In this document: piece by piece, positions 51,739 through 60,870 of the stretch | Numbering within the stretch: position 1 is the stretch's first letter | How the letters are laid out: each line of letters begins with the position of its first letter | Origin: Kosakonia sacchari | GTDB lineage: Bacteria; Pseudomonadota; Gammaproteobacteria; Enterobacterales; Enterobacteriaceae | Length of the DNA: 64,000 nt | Assembly: GCA_900109485.1 (NCBI GenBank) | Contig: FOAY01000001.1 | Coordinates: 107,914 to 171,913 of the forward strand | Direction: 5' to 3' | Position numbers and translations under genes: made by a program | The notes under the pieces: generated by a model | What the model was told of the DNA's origin: nothing | The model's database searches: none | The model's input: the letters and a program-made list of their open reading frames with translations, nothing else

Positions 51739-51842
51739 CATTCCGGATGCAGTTGTGTTGGGGGAAACGCGCCTGTGACGCCCGGGCGCTGGCAATATCT
51801 CCCTGTTTCGCGACATTGCCAGCCGTGCAGGTGTTCAGCTGC

Positions 51843-52130
<288 letters not shown>

Positions 52131-52146
52131 CTACTTGCGCGCCGCG

Positions 52147-53196
52147 CTACTTCGCTTCGGCGCGTAATTGCTGTATCAGGCGTTCCACGGGAGCCGCCAG
52201 ACCGACGGATGGCGGTTGCGCCAAGTTATACCAGAGACCCGCGCCATCATCCATGCAGGATGAGAACGAGGACACGCCAAGCCACATAGGCACAATATCC
52301 AGATGGAAATGGCTGAAAGTATGGCGGAACGCCACAAGCTGGCTGAGATTATCGGCGCTAATGTTCCTCTGCGCCAGCCAGTCGCGTAGCCCCGCTTCAT
52401 CGCTGAACTGCGGGAAACAGAACAGACCGCCCCACAGCCCGCTGGGCGGACGCTGTTCGAGATAAACCTCGCCTTTATGCTGCATCAGCAGGAAATAGCC
52501 CGTGCGTTCAGGCAGCGTCTGTTTGGGTTTTTTACCGGGATATTGCGCCCACGACTGTGCCGCTTTTGCTTCGCAGCCGGTTTGCAACGGGCACAATTCG
52601 CACTTCGGTCTGGAACGGGTACAGACGATAGCGCCAAGATCCATCATCGCCTGGTTAAAGCGCTCCACGCCTTTCGGCGGTGTGACTTCACTGCTGATAT
52701 CCCACAGCCGCTTTTCCACCTCTTTTTTACCCGGCCAGCCCGCAACGGCGTAGCAGCGTGCCAGCACGCGTTTAACGTTACCGTCGAGGATGGGAAAATG
52801 TTTACCCAGCGACAGCGAGAGGATCGCGCCTGCGGTAGAGCGGCCAACGCCGGGAAGCGCGGCCACTTCATCAAAGGTTTCCGGGAAACGACCGCCGTGC
52901 AGGTTCGCCACCTGCTGCGCGGCTTTATGCAGATTGCGGGCGCGGGCGTAGTAACCGAGCCCGGTCCACAGATGCAGCACTTCATCCAGCGGAGCGTTTG
53001 CCAGATCGGTCACCGTCGGGAAACGGGCCATAAAACGCTGGAAATAAGGAATAACGGTTGCAACCTGCGTCTGTTGCAACATCACTTCCGACAGCCATAC
53101 TTTGTAAGGCGTTTTTTCAATTTGCCAGGGCAGGGTTTTTCGCCCGTATTTATCGTACCAGTCCAGAACCTGGGCTGAAAATTGAGACGCTTGCAT
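52147..53196 (-). CDS. mutY: MutY, adenine DNA glycosylase
   Basis: 349 residues. Removes A opposite 8-oxoguanine. Helix-hairpin-helix [13 protein letters not shown] with the catalytic Asp in [10 protein letters not shown], four iron-sulfur Cys in [17 protein letters not shown], and a C-terminal MutT-like domain that reads 8-oxoG ([16 protein letters not shown]). ATG 53196 matches E. coli; an in-frame start 6 bases upstream is possible. Confidence 0.97.
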   Translation of the reverse strand: MQASQFSAQVLDWYDKYGRKTLPWQIEKTPYKVWLSEVMLQQTQVATVIPYFQRFMARFPTVTDLANAPLDEVLHLWTGLGYYARARNLHKAAQQVANLHGGRFPETFDEVAALPGVGRSTAGAILSLSLGKHFPILDGNVKRVLARCYAVAGWPGKKEVEKRLWDISSEVTPPKGVERFNQAMMDLGAIVCTRSRPKCELCPLQTGCEAKAAQSWAQYPGKKPKQTLPERTGYFLLMQHKGEVYLEQRPPSGLWGGLFCFPQFSDEAGLRDWLAQRNISADNLSQLVAFRHTFSHFHLDIVPMWLGVSSFSSCMDDGAGLWYNLAQPPSVGLAAPVERLIQQLRAEAK

Positions 53197-53338
53197 GGTC
53201 ACCAGAATCGCGTTGTCAGGGGCGAAGATTGCAGCACAGAGGCGCTGGCCTGTAAACCGGAACTTTCCGGTGCTTGCATCATGCGATTAACTTTGGATAA
53301 TGCCCGTTTCCTGAACACTCTCACGAGCAGATCACTTT

Positions 53339-54058
53339 ATGAATAACGACGTCATTTCACCGGAATTTGATGAAAACGGCCGCCCATTGCGCCGGATTCG
53401 TAGCTTTGTCCGTCGCCAGGGCCGCCTGACCAAGGGGCAGCAGCACGCGCTGGAAAATTACTGGCCGGTGATGGGCGTTGAGTTCAGCGAACAGCCGCTG
53501 GATCTCGTTGCGCTGTTTGGCCGCACGGCACCGGTTACGCTGGAAATTGGCTTCGGCATGGGCGCTTCGCTGGTGGAGATGGCGAAAATGCGTCCGGAAC
53601 AGAACTTTCTTGGCATTGAAGTGCACTCGCCGGGCGTCGGCGCTTGCCTCTCTTCTGCGCATGAAGAGGGCGTTGAGAACCTGCGCGTGATGTGCCACGA
53701 CGCGGTCGAAGTGCTGCATAAAATGATTCCTGACAATTCTTTAAATATGGTGCAGCTGTTTTTCCCTGACCCGTGGCATAAAGCGCGTCATAATAAACGC
53801 CGCATCGTTCAGGTACCGTTTGCTGAACTGGTGAAAAGCAAGCTCAAGCTGGGCGGCGTGTTCCATATGGCGACTGACTGGGAAGCCTATGCGCAACATA
53901 TGCTTGAAGTGATGTCCTCTATCGACGGTTATAAAAACCTGTCGGCGACGAATGACTTTGTGCCGCGTCCGGATTCGCGTCCAGTGACTAAATTTGAACA
54001 GCGTGGCCACCGTCTTGGTCACGGCGTATGGGACTTAATGTTCGAGAGGGTGAAATAA
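53339..54058 (+). CDS. trmB: TrmB, tRNA (guanine-N7)-methyltransferase
   Basis: 239 residues. SAM-binding [29 protein letters not shown] catalytic segment, same length as E. coli. Forms m7G46 in tRNA. Its stop overlaps the yggL start by one base (TAATG). Divergent from mutY. Confidence 0.97.
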   Translation: MNNDVISPEFDENGRPLRRIRSFVRRQGRLTKGQQHALENYWPVMGVEFSEQPLDLVALFGRTAPVTLEIGFGMGASLVEMAKMRPEQNFLGIEVHSPGVGACLSSAHEEGVENLRVMCHDAVEVLHKMIPDNSLNMVQLFFPDPWHKARHNKRRIVQVPFAELVKSKLKLGGVFHMATDWEAYAQHMLEVMSSIDGYKNLSATNDFVPRPDSRPVTKFEQRGHRLGHGVWDLMFERVK

Positions 54059-54384
54059 TGGCAACAAACCGCAGTCGTCGCTTGCGTAAAAAAATGCATA
54101 TCGACGAGTTCCAGGAACTGGGTTTTTCCGTTGCATGGCGTTTTCCGGAAGGCACCAGCGAAGAGCAGATCGATAAAACCGTTGATGACTTTATTCAGGA
54201 AGTGATCGAGCCGAATAAGCTGGCGTTTGACGGCAGTGGTTATCTGGCCTGGGACGGTCTGATTTGTTTGCAGGAAATCGGTAAATGTACCGAAGAACAT
54301 CAGGCCATTGTGCGTAAGTGGCTGGAAGACCGCAAACTGAGCGAGGTACGCGTCAGCGAACTTTTCGACGTTTGGTGGGACTAA
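54058..54384 (+). CDS. yggL: YggL, DUF469 family protein, ribosome-associated
   Basis: 108 residues, aligned with E. coli YggL ([20 protein letters not shown]). Small acidic protein of the DUF469 family, reported to associate with the 50S subunit; exact role unclear. Followed by a terminator. Confidence 0.95.
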   Translation: MATNRSRRLRKKMHIDEFQELGFSVAWRFPEGTSEEQIDKTVDDFIQEVIEPNKLAFDGSGYLAWDGLICLQEIGKCTEEHQAIVRKWLEDRKLSEVRVSELFDVWWD

Positions 54385-54395
54385 TAAAGCATAAG

Positions 54396-54420
54396 GGGCC
54401 AGCATTAGCTGGCCCGTTTT
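54396..54420 (+). terminator. Terminator after yggL
   Basis: 8-bp stem GGGCCAGC / GCTGGCCC with ATTA loop followed by GTTTTGT. Confidence 0.85.
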
Positions 54421-54439
54421 GTCTCTACAGGAGTTTTTT

Positions 54440-55159
54440 ATGATGCGCAAAACGCTGTTGGCGGCGGCTCTTACGGTTACCGCATTTGCGGCTCAGGCTG
54501 ATTATCAATGTGGCGTGACGCCGCGTGACGATGTAATCATTAGCCCGCAAACGGTGCAGGTGAAAGGTGAGAACGGTAACCTGGTGATCACCCCGGACGG
54601 CAATGTCATGTTTAATGGCAAACAGCCTTCGCTAACTGCTGCGCAGCGCGAGCAGGCGAAGGATTACCAGGCCGAATTGCGCAGCGCTCTGCCGTGGATT
54701 GACGATGGCGCGCGCAGCCGCGTGGAGAAAAGCCGCGCAGCGTTGGATACGATCATCGTCAAACAGGTGGGAGAGAACAGCAGCATGCGCAACCGTCTGA
54801 CCAAGCTGGATGCGCAGCTGAAAGATCAGATGAACCGCATTATTGAACACCGCAACGATGGCCTGACATTCCACTACAAAGCGATTGATGAAGTGCGCGC
54901 CAATGGTCAGCAACTGGTGAACCAGGCAATGGGCGGTATTTTGCAGGACAGCATCAACGAAATGGGTGCTAAAGCCGTGCTGAAGAGCGGCGGTAATCCG
55001 CTACAGAGCGTGTTGGGGAGCCTCGGCGGTTTGCAGACGGCTATTCAGGATGAGTGGAAAAACCAGGAAGCGGATTTTCAGCAGTTTGGCAAAGACGTTT
55101 GTAAGCGCGTCGTTTCGCTGGAAGAAAACCGCAAAGCGTTAACCGCCGGATTGAAGTGA
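54440..55159 (+). CDS. yggN: YggN, exported DUF2884 protein
   Basis: 239 residues with a Sec signal ending AAQA before DYQCGVTPRDD, aligning end to end with E. coli YggN. Periplasmic protein of unknown function with a mostly helical body (KLDAQLKDQMNRIIEHRNDG). ATG 54440/54443 tandem starts after AGGAG; an in-frame start at 54419 lies in the preceding terminator. Confidence 0.93.
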   Translation: MMRKTLLAAALTVTAFAAQADYQCGVTPRDDVIISPQTVQVKGENGNLVITPDGNVMFNGKQPSLTAAQREQAKDYQAELRSALPWIDDGARSRVEKSRAALDTIIVKQVGENSSMRNRLTKLDAQLKDQMNRIIEHRNDGLTFHYKAIDEVRANGQQLVNQAMGGILQDSINEMGAKAVLKSGGNPLQSVLGSLGGLQTAIQDEWKNQEADFQQFGKDVCKRVVSLEENRKALTAGLK

Positions 55160-55194
55160 GCCGCTGTTATAGTTTTTTATTTTCGGAATAGTCA

Positions 55195-55229
55195 AATAAA
55201 GCCCGGCTATATTGGTCGGGTTTATTATT
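55195..55229 (+). terminator. Terminator after yggN
   Basis: Arms AATAAA-CCCG and CGGG-TTTATT around an internal loop, followed by an AT-rich stretch. Confidence 0.6.
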
Positions 55230-55297
55230 TTACTCGCTATATTATATCCCTGAAAGTCTTTCAATCTGTCTTATAATATTAATTAAGATGAATTGCC

Positions 55298-56503
55298 ATG
55301 GGTATTAATGTGATTGAAACAAGGGGGTTATTTTTCTTTGAGAGTTTTCATGTTGGTGATAATATCAAATTTCACATCATGGACGCGATGCTTACCTGTA
55401 TGACATCACTACATATCCAATCGAAAGATGACGCCTCAACCTATAAGGACTTTGCTGAGAGGGAAACAAATACAGAGATTGATCTGCTCGATTTAATTAA
55501 CACCTTGTGGGAAAGCAAGCGAATTATTATCTCGACTATTCTGATATTTTCTCTGGCCGGATTCTTTATTAGTGCGTTATTAACGCCAAAATGGACCAGC
55601 CAGGCAGAAATCACGCCAGCAGAAAAACCGCAATGGAGCCAGTTGCAAAAGGCGCTTTCTACTTTGCAGGTTCTCGATGTTAAACCTTCCCTTGATAAGA
55701 TAGAAGTATTTAACCTGTTCCTGAAAAAGTTTAATTCTGAATCGCTGCGCGAAGAGTTCCTGGCATCGTCTCCGCTGGTGGTCGGTAAGCTGATGGCCTC
55801 TAATCCTGATGCCGAAGAGCTGCGCCGCGGCATTGTACTGCTGTCCGGGAAGATCAAGGCGGTCAATAACACGCCGGGGAAAAGCGCTGATAACGTGCCT
55901 TACCAGTCCTGGACGCTAAGCTTCACCGCCCCGACGGCTGGCGAGGCTAAGGAAATTCTTAACAGCTACATCAGTTATATTTCTGCTTTGGTTGTTCAAG
56001 AAACATTAAATTATCTGCGTGAAGAAGTGGATTTAAAAAAGGATACGGAGAGGGAGTCGCTGGCGATGGAGCGTGAGCGGATGAATACGCTCCATGACAC
56101 CAAGTTGAGGCGACTAAATTACTCGCTGGAAGTGGCCAATGCTGCCGGTATTAAACGTCCGGTTTACAGTAATGGGCAATCCGTACAGGATGACCCGGAT
56201 TATTCGATTGCTCTGGGTTCTGATGGCATTGCTGAAAAACTTAAAATCGAACAGTCGATTGCCGATGTTACCCGGCTTAATGCGGATTTCCGTTATCGTG
56301 AACATCGCCTGGCGGAACTGGACAAACTGGATATTAAAGATATCACCTTCACGCCGTTTAAATACCAGCTTTCTCCATCGCTTCCTACCAAAAGGGATGG
56401 GCCGCGCCGGGTTTTACTTACTATTTTAGCCGCGTTGTGTGGTGGGGTTATTGCCAGCGCGGTGGTATTAGTGCGCCAGGCGTTGTATCAGCGGAACCAT
56501 TAA
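55298..56503 (+). CDS. Wzz/FepE-family chain-length determinant protein
   Basis: Up to 401 residues. Two transmembrane helices, near the N-terminus (RIIISTILIFSLAGFFISALL) and at the C-terminus (VLLTILAALCGGVIASAVVLV), enclose a periplasmic domain with a long coiled coil: the Wzz polysaccharide co-polymerase layout, closest to FepE by the EIDLLDLINTLWESKRI start. It would set O-antigen or similar chain length. The true start is unclear: ATG 55298, 55379 and 55400 all lack a strong ribosome site; 55400 gives a typical 367 residues. It stands where E. coli has ansB-yggM, apart from any polysaccharide cluster. Confidence 0.85.
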   Translation: MGINVIETRGLFFFESFHVGDNIKFHIMDAMLTCMTSLHIQSKDDASTYKDFAERETNTEIDLLDLINTLWESKRIIISTILIFSLAGFFISALLTPKWTSQAEITPAEKPQWSQLQKALSTLQVLDVKPSLDKIEVFNLFLKKFNSESLREEFLASSPLVVGKLMASNPDAEELRRGIVLLSGKIKAVNNTPGKSADNVPYQSWTLSFTAPTAGEAKEILNSYISYISALVVQETLNYLREEVDLKKDTERESLAMERERMNTLHDTKLRRLNYSLEVANAAGIKRPVYSNGQSVQDDPDYSIALGSDGIAEKLKIEQSIADVTRLNADFRYREHRLAELDKLDIKDITFTPFKYQLSPSLPTKRDGPRRVLLTILAALCGGVIASAVVLVRQALYQRNH

Positions 56504-56522
56504 TATATCTGTAGCGCTTTCA

Positions 56523-56556
56523 GCCCTCTGCGTTCCGTGCAGAGGGCCAAAGTTTT
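56523..56556 (+). terminator. Terminator after the wzz-like gene
   Basis: Perfect 9-bp stem GCCCTCTGC / GCAGAGGGC (56523-56531 with 56539-56547) followed by CAAAGTTTTT. Confidence 0.7.
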
Positions 56557-57692
56557 TATTCAGCCAGAAACAACTCAAGCAGAGAATTGAGAAACAGCTT
56601 ACCGTGTTCGGTTATTTGCCAGTATGTGTCGCATTCACGCAAATAATTTAACGCCAGCGCCTGCTCGATCTGCGGGCGTATCGTACTTTCATCCAGCCCG
56701 GTGTAGCGGGTGAATTCAGCACGCGGCGCAGGCTCCAGCAGGCGAAAGCGATTCATAAAGAATTCGAACGGTTTATCCTGTGCTTCAACATCGTGCTGCT
56801 TATCAAGGTATTTCCCCTGCATATACCCACGCGGATGGCGGGTTTTCGCCGTGCGCAGAATGCGTCCATCCGGGAAGGTCACTTTACCGTGCGCGCCGCA
56901 ACCAATCCCCAGGTAATCACCAAAGCGCCAATAGTTGAGGTTATGCTGACACTGATAACCCGGTTTCGCGTAGGCTGAGGTTTCATACTGCTGATAGCCA
57001 GCCGCGGTAAGGATCTGGTGCCCCTGCTCGAAAATATCCCACAGCGCATCGTCATCCGGCAGCACCGGCGGGCGCGAGCCAAACAGCGTATTGGGTTCAA
57101 TAGTCAGTTGATACCACGACAGGTGCGGCGGGTTAAGTTCAATGGCCAGGCGCAGATCGTCCAGCGCCTCTTCCAGCGACTGATCCGGCAGGCCGTGCAT
57201 CAAATCAAGGTTAAAGCTGCGAAGCCCCAGCCCGCTTGCCAGCTTCGCTGCTCGTTTTGCTTCTTCCGGGCCGTGAATTCGCCCGAGCCGTTGAAGCTTG
57301 GTTTCACTGAAGCTTTGCACGCCGATGGAGATACGGTTCACGCCCGCGCGCTGGTAATCGACAAAACGGTCCGCTTCCACGGTGCCTGGATTGGCTTCCA
57401 TGGTGATTTCCGCATTGGCCGCCAGCGGCAGCCGGGCGCGCACGCCATCCAGCAGCGTTTGCATCGCCGGGCCGGACAGCAGGCTCGGTGTGCCGCCACC
57501 AATAAAGATGGTCTTTATTTCGCGTCCCTGCGCCCAGGGCGCGTCAGCATCGAGATCGTTCAGCAGATGCTGAACGTAATCGTCGTGCGGCACTTCGCCC
57601 TTCAGTGCGTGCGAGTTGAAGTCGCAGTACGGGCATTTCTGCACGCACCAGGGAATATGGATATAAAGGCTCAGAGGTGGCAAATCAGCCAT
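56556..57692 (-). CDS. hemW: HemW, radical SAM heme-binding protein
   Basis: 378 residues, same size as E. coli YggW/HemW. Radical SAM cluster motif [10 protein letters not shown] near the N-terminus, followed by [12 protein letters not shown]. Related to HemN but lacking its oxidase role; acts as a heme chaperone. Overlaps rdgB by 8 bases, forming a minus-strand run with rdgB, yggU, yggT and yggS. Confidence 0.96.
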   Translation of the reverse strand: MADLPPLSLYIHIPWCVQKCPYCDFNSHALKGEVPHDDYVQHLLNDLDADAPWAQGREIKTIFIGGGTPSLLSGPAMQTLLDGVRARLPLAANAEITMEANPGTVEADRFVDYQRAGVNRISIGVQSFSETKLQRLGRIHGPEEAKRAAKLASGLGLRSFNLDLMHGLPDQSLEEALDDLRLAIELNPPHLSWYQLTIEPNTLFGSRPPVLPDDDALWDIFEQGHQILTAAGYQQYETSAYAKPGYQCQHNLNYWRFGDYLGIGCGAHGKVTFPDGRILRTAKTRHPRGYMQGKYLDKQHDVEAQDKPFEFFMNRFRLLEPAPRAEFTRYTGLDESTIRPQIEQALALNYLRECDTYWQITEHGKLFLNSLLELFLAE

Positions 57693-58278
57693 TACGCAGT
57701 GCTTCCAGTAACAATTTTAACGCCTGGCCGCGATGGGAAATGGCGCTTTTCTCTTCGCGGGTAAGTTCCGCCGCGGTTTTACCCTCGGAAGGAACAAAGA
57801 AAATCGGATCGTAACCAAAACCGCCGCTGCCAGCCGGCTGCTGCGCGATCATGCCGGGCCAGCAACCGTGGCACACCAGCGGCGTTGGATCGTCCGCATG
57901 ACGCAGATAAACCAGCACACAGTGGAACTGTGCGGTACGGTGTTCATCCGGGACAGATTTCAGCGCATCGAGCAGCTTTTCCAGATTCTGCTGATCGGTC
58001 GCATCCACGCCGGAATAGCGCGCCGAATAGATCCCCGGAGCGCCCTGCAATGCATCAACCGCCAGGCCGGAATCGTCAGCGATGGCGGGCAAACCGGTAA
58101 CCTGCGCCGCGTGGCGGGCTTTGAGGATGGCGTTCTCAATAAACGTCAGCCCGGTCTCTTCTGCGGACTCAACGCCCAGTTCAGTTTGTGCGACCACGTT
58201 GAGGCCGAAATCGTTCAATAGCGAGGCAAGCTCGCGCACTTTACCGGCATTACCGGTCGCGAGGACAACTTTTTGCAT
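57685..58278 (-). CDS. rdgB: RdgB, dITP/XTP pyrophosphatase
   Basis: 197 residues of the Ham1/RdgB family, hydrolysing non-canonical purine triphosphates. Features: [52 protein letters not shown]. Confidence 0.97.
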   Translation of the reverse strand: MQKVVLATGNAGKVRELASLLNDFGLNVVAQTELGVESAEETGLTFIENAILKARHAAQVTGLPAIADDSGLAVDALQGAPGIYSARYSGVDATDQQNLEKLLDALKSVPDEHRTAQFHCVLVYLRHADDPTPLVCHGCWPGMIAQQPAGSGGFGYDPIFFVPSEGKTAAELTREEKSAISHRGQALKLLLEALRNG

Positions 58279-58286
58279 AGTGGATC

Positions 58287-58577
58287 CTAATCGATTAGCG
58301 CCGCGACTTCCGTCGGGATCTGTTGCGGGTGGGTAATTTTAATCTGCTTATGGCGGCCCAGCTCGCCTTTTTCAATCACCACCTGGTTTTTTGCCACGCG
58401 AAACTGCTTTGCGAGGTATTTGACCAGGTGTGCATTTGCCTGGCCGTCTACAGGCGGAGCGGTAATGGCGACTTTCAGTTCGTCGCCATGCAAGCCAACA
58501 ATGCTGTCACGGCTGGCTTTCGGCTGAATGTACAGCCGCAAAACCAGCCCCTCTTCACAGGTCGAAACGGCACTCAT
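58287..58577 (-). CDS. yggU: YggU, DUF167 family protein
   Basis: 96 residues, aligned with E. coli YggU ([40 protein letters not shown]). Function unknown. ATG 58577 overlaps the yggT stop by four bases; a longer frame from 58589 is not supported. Confidence 0.94.
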   Translation of the reverse strand: MSAVSTCEEGLVLRLYIQPKASRDSIVGLHGDELKVAITAPPVDGQANAHLVKYLAKQFRVAKNQVVIEKGELGRHKQIKITHPQQIPTEVAALID

Positions 58578-59140
58578 AGTGCCATCCACAACCCCGGCAG
58601 AAGAATATCGCCGGTGGATTGCAGCAGCTCCGCAATCCCCATATTGATGACGTACAGCAGCAGCACCAGAATCATCGGCGAGAAGTCGATGCCGCCCATC
58701 GCTGGCAGCAGATTGCGGATTGGGCGCAGCAGCGGTTCCGTCAACTGTATTAAAACGTACTCGACCGGGCTACGGCCCTGGCTAACCCAACTCATGATTG
58801 CCATGACCAGCAGCACCCAGAAAATCATCAGACCGATGGTTTTCAGTAAAATCAGCAGCGCGGAAATCCAGATGATCGGCTGGAACGTGATCACCATAAA
58901 CAGCACGATCGCTTTGATAAGACTGAGTACAAAAGCGATCAGCAGCGAGGCGCTATCCAGCGGCCCCAGCGGCGGAATGACACGGCGCAGCGGCCCGACA
59001 ATCGGCTGTGTAGCTTTCACTACAAACTGCGAAAACGGGTTGTAAAAATCGCAGCGTGCCCACTGCATCCAGACGCGCAACAGCAGAACCATTGTATAAA
59101 GTTCAAGCACTGTCGAGAGCAGGAAAGTCAACGTCTTCAT
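58574..59140 (-). CDS. yggT: YggT, YGGT-family inner-membrane protein
   Basis: 188 residues, two copies of the YGGT domain with four to six hydrophobic helices ([20 protein letters not shown] in copy one, [20 protein letters not shown] in copy two). Linked to osmotic and cell envelope functions in other bacteria; no established biochemical role. Confidence 0.95.
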   Translation of the reverse strand: MKTLTFLLSTVLELYTMVLLLRVWMQWARCDFYNPFSQFVVKATQPIVGPLRRVIPPLGPLDSASLLIAFVLSLIKAIVLFMVITFQPIIWISALLILLKTIGLMIFWVLLVMAIMSWVSQGRSPVEYVLIQLTEPLLRPIRNLLPAMGGIDFSPMILVLLLYVINMGIAELLQSTGDILLPGLWMAL

Positions 59141-59158
59141 GGCGTTCCTCAGTATTCC

Positions 59159-59863
59159 TTAATTTTTCGTGTAATCGCGCGCACCAAAAATAGCTGTCCC
59201 GATGCGCACCATCGTGCTGCCAGCCGCAATGGCGGCGGTCATGTCGTCCGTCATGCCCAGCGACAGGGTATCCACCGTTGGATAACGTGTTTTGAGCGCT
59301 TCAAATGCTACAGCCATTTGCCGTGCTACGGCAAACTGCCGCGCGTACTCCGTTTCCGGCGCGGGGATCGCCATCAAACCTCGCAGGCAAATGCCCGGTA
59401 ATTCAACGACCTGTGCCGCCAGCGCATCCAGCTCGCTGAGGGCAATGCCCGATTTGCTCTGCTCGTCGCTGATGTTGACCTGAATCAGCACATTCAGCGG
59501 CGGCAGGTCGGCGGGACGCTGTTCGCTTAAGCGGCTGGCGATCCGCAAACGATCGATGGTGTGGCACCAGTCGAAATGTTCGGCTACCAGACGGCTTTTG
59601 TTGGACTGCAACGGCCCGATAAAGTGCCATTGCAGGTCTTCCACGCCCGCCTCGCGGAAGTGAAGGATCTTATCGACCCCTTCCTGAACATAGTTTTCCC
59701 CAAACGCGCGCTGTCCGGCGTCGATGGCTTCTGCGACAGCGCTCGCAGGCTTAGTTTTGCTCACTGCAAGTAAAGTAACTTCTGCTGGAGCACGGCCGCA
59801 TTGTGTTGCGGCAGCGGAGATTTTGTCCCGGACCTGTGCCAGGTTGTGCGCAATATCGTTCAT
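59159..59863 (-). CDS. yggS: YggS, PLP-binding homeostasis protein
   Basis: 234 residues, alanine-racemase-like fold without a known reaction. PLP lysine in LLAVSKTKPA; IGPLQSNKSR and LSLGMTDDM are family hallmarks. Involved in vitamin B6 and amino-acid balance. Divergent from yggR by 17 bases. Confidence 0.96.
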   Translation of the reverse strand: MNDIAHNLAQVRDKISAAATQCGRAPAEVTLLAVSKTKPASAVAEAIDAGQRAFGENYVQEGVDKILHFREAGVEDLQWHFIGPLQSNKSRLVAEHFDWCHTIDRLRIASRLSEQRPADLPPLNVLIQVNISDEQSKSGIALSELDALAAQVVELPGICLRGLMAIPAPETEYARQFAVARQMAVAFEALKTRYPTVDTLSLGMTDDMTAAIAAGSTMVRIGTAIFGARDYTKN

Positions 59864-59880
59864 GTTTCCAGGATAGCGTT

Positions 59881-60870
59881 ATGGATATAGATGAAATAGT
59901 GGAGCTTAGTGTAAAGCATAATGTCTCGGATCTACACCTGTGCAGTCATTGTCCACCACGCTGGCGACAGCAGGGACGGCTGGTGCCTGCGCCTTTTCCC
60001 ACGCCTGATGTCAGCGGGGTTATCAATGCGCATCTGAGCAGCGCGCTGCAGCAGCAATGGCGAGAACAGGGGCAGGTTGATTTCGCCCTTACCACCGCGC
60101 GCGGACAGCGCTTGCGTGCGGGCGCGTTCAGCCATCATCAGGGCGTCTCGCTGGCGCTGCGACTGCTGGCGCAAAGCAGCCCATTACTCGCAGAACTGGA
60201 TGCGCCCGCCGCGCTGAACACACTGCTGGAGCGGGATAACGGGCTTATTCTGGTTACCGGCGCCACCGGCAGCGGCAAATCCACGACGCTGGCGGCGATG
60301 GTTGATCACCTCAACCAACATCAAGACGGACATATTTTGACGCTGGAAGATCCGATCGAATTTGTCCATACCAGCAAGCGGTGCTTGATCCAGCAGCGGG
60401 AGATCGGCCAGCACTGTCGCTCATTCGCTGCCGGTTTGCGTGCGGCACTGCGTGAAGATCCGGATGTGATCCTGCTGGGCGAGCTGCGCGACAGCGAAAC
60501 TATCCGTCTGGCTTTAACCGCCGCAGAGACCGGGCATCTGGTGCTGGCCACGCTGCATACGCGTGGGGCAGCGCAGGCGGTGGAACGTCTGGTGGATACG
60601 TTTCCGGCGCAGGAGAAAGATCCGGTGCGCAGCCAACTGGCCGGAAGCCTGCAAGCGGTGCTGGCGCAGAGGCTGGAAGCAGACACGCGGGGAGGGCGGA
60701 TCGCGCTGTTTGAACTGCTGATTAATTCTCCGGCGGTCGCGAATCTGATCCGCGAAGGCAAAACACACCAGTTGCCCGGTGTGATGCAGACCGGGCTGCA
60801 GGCGGGCATGCAGACCTTTGCGCAAAGCCATCAGCAGCGCGTTCAGCAGGGGTGGCTAACGCACGTTTAG
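59881..60870 (+). CDS. yggR: YggR, PilT-type twitching ATPase-like protein
   Basis: 329 residues, GspE/PilT-family hexameric ATPase. Walker A TGATGSGKSTTL, Asp box LREDPDVILLGELRDSETI, and His box AETGHLVLATLHTRGAAQAV are complete. In E. coli the homologue stands alone without a pilus operon, and its role is unclear. ATG 59881. Its last 15 bases overlap the end of the convergent FAD oxidoreductase gene. Confidence 0.94.
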   Translation: MDIDEIVELSVKHNVSDLHLCSHCPPRWRQQGRLVPAPFPTPDVSGVINAHLSSALQQQWREQGQVDFALTTARGQRLRAGAFSHHQGVSLALRLLAQSSPLLAELDAPAALNTLLERDNGLILVTGATGSGKSTTLAAMVDHLNQHQDGHILTLEDPIEFVHTSKRCLIQQREIGQHCRSFAAGLRAALREDPDVILLGELRDSETIRLALTAAETGHLVLATLHTRGAAQAVERLVDTFPAQEKDPVRSQLAGSLQAVLAQRLEADTRGGRIALFELLINSPAVANLIREGKTHQLPGVMQTGLQAGMQTFAQSHQQRVQQGWLTHV

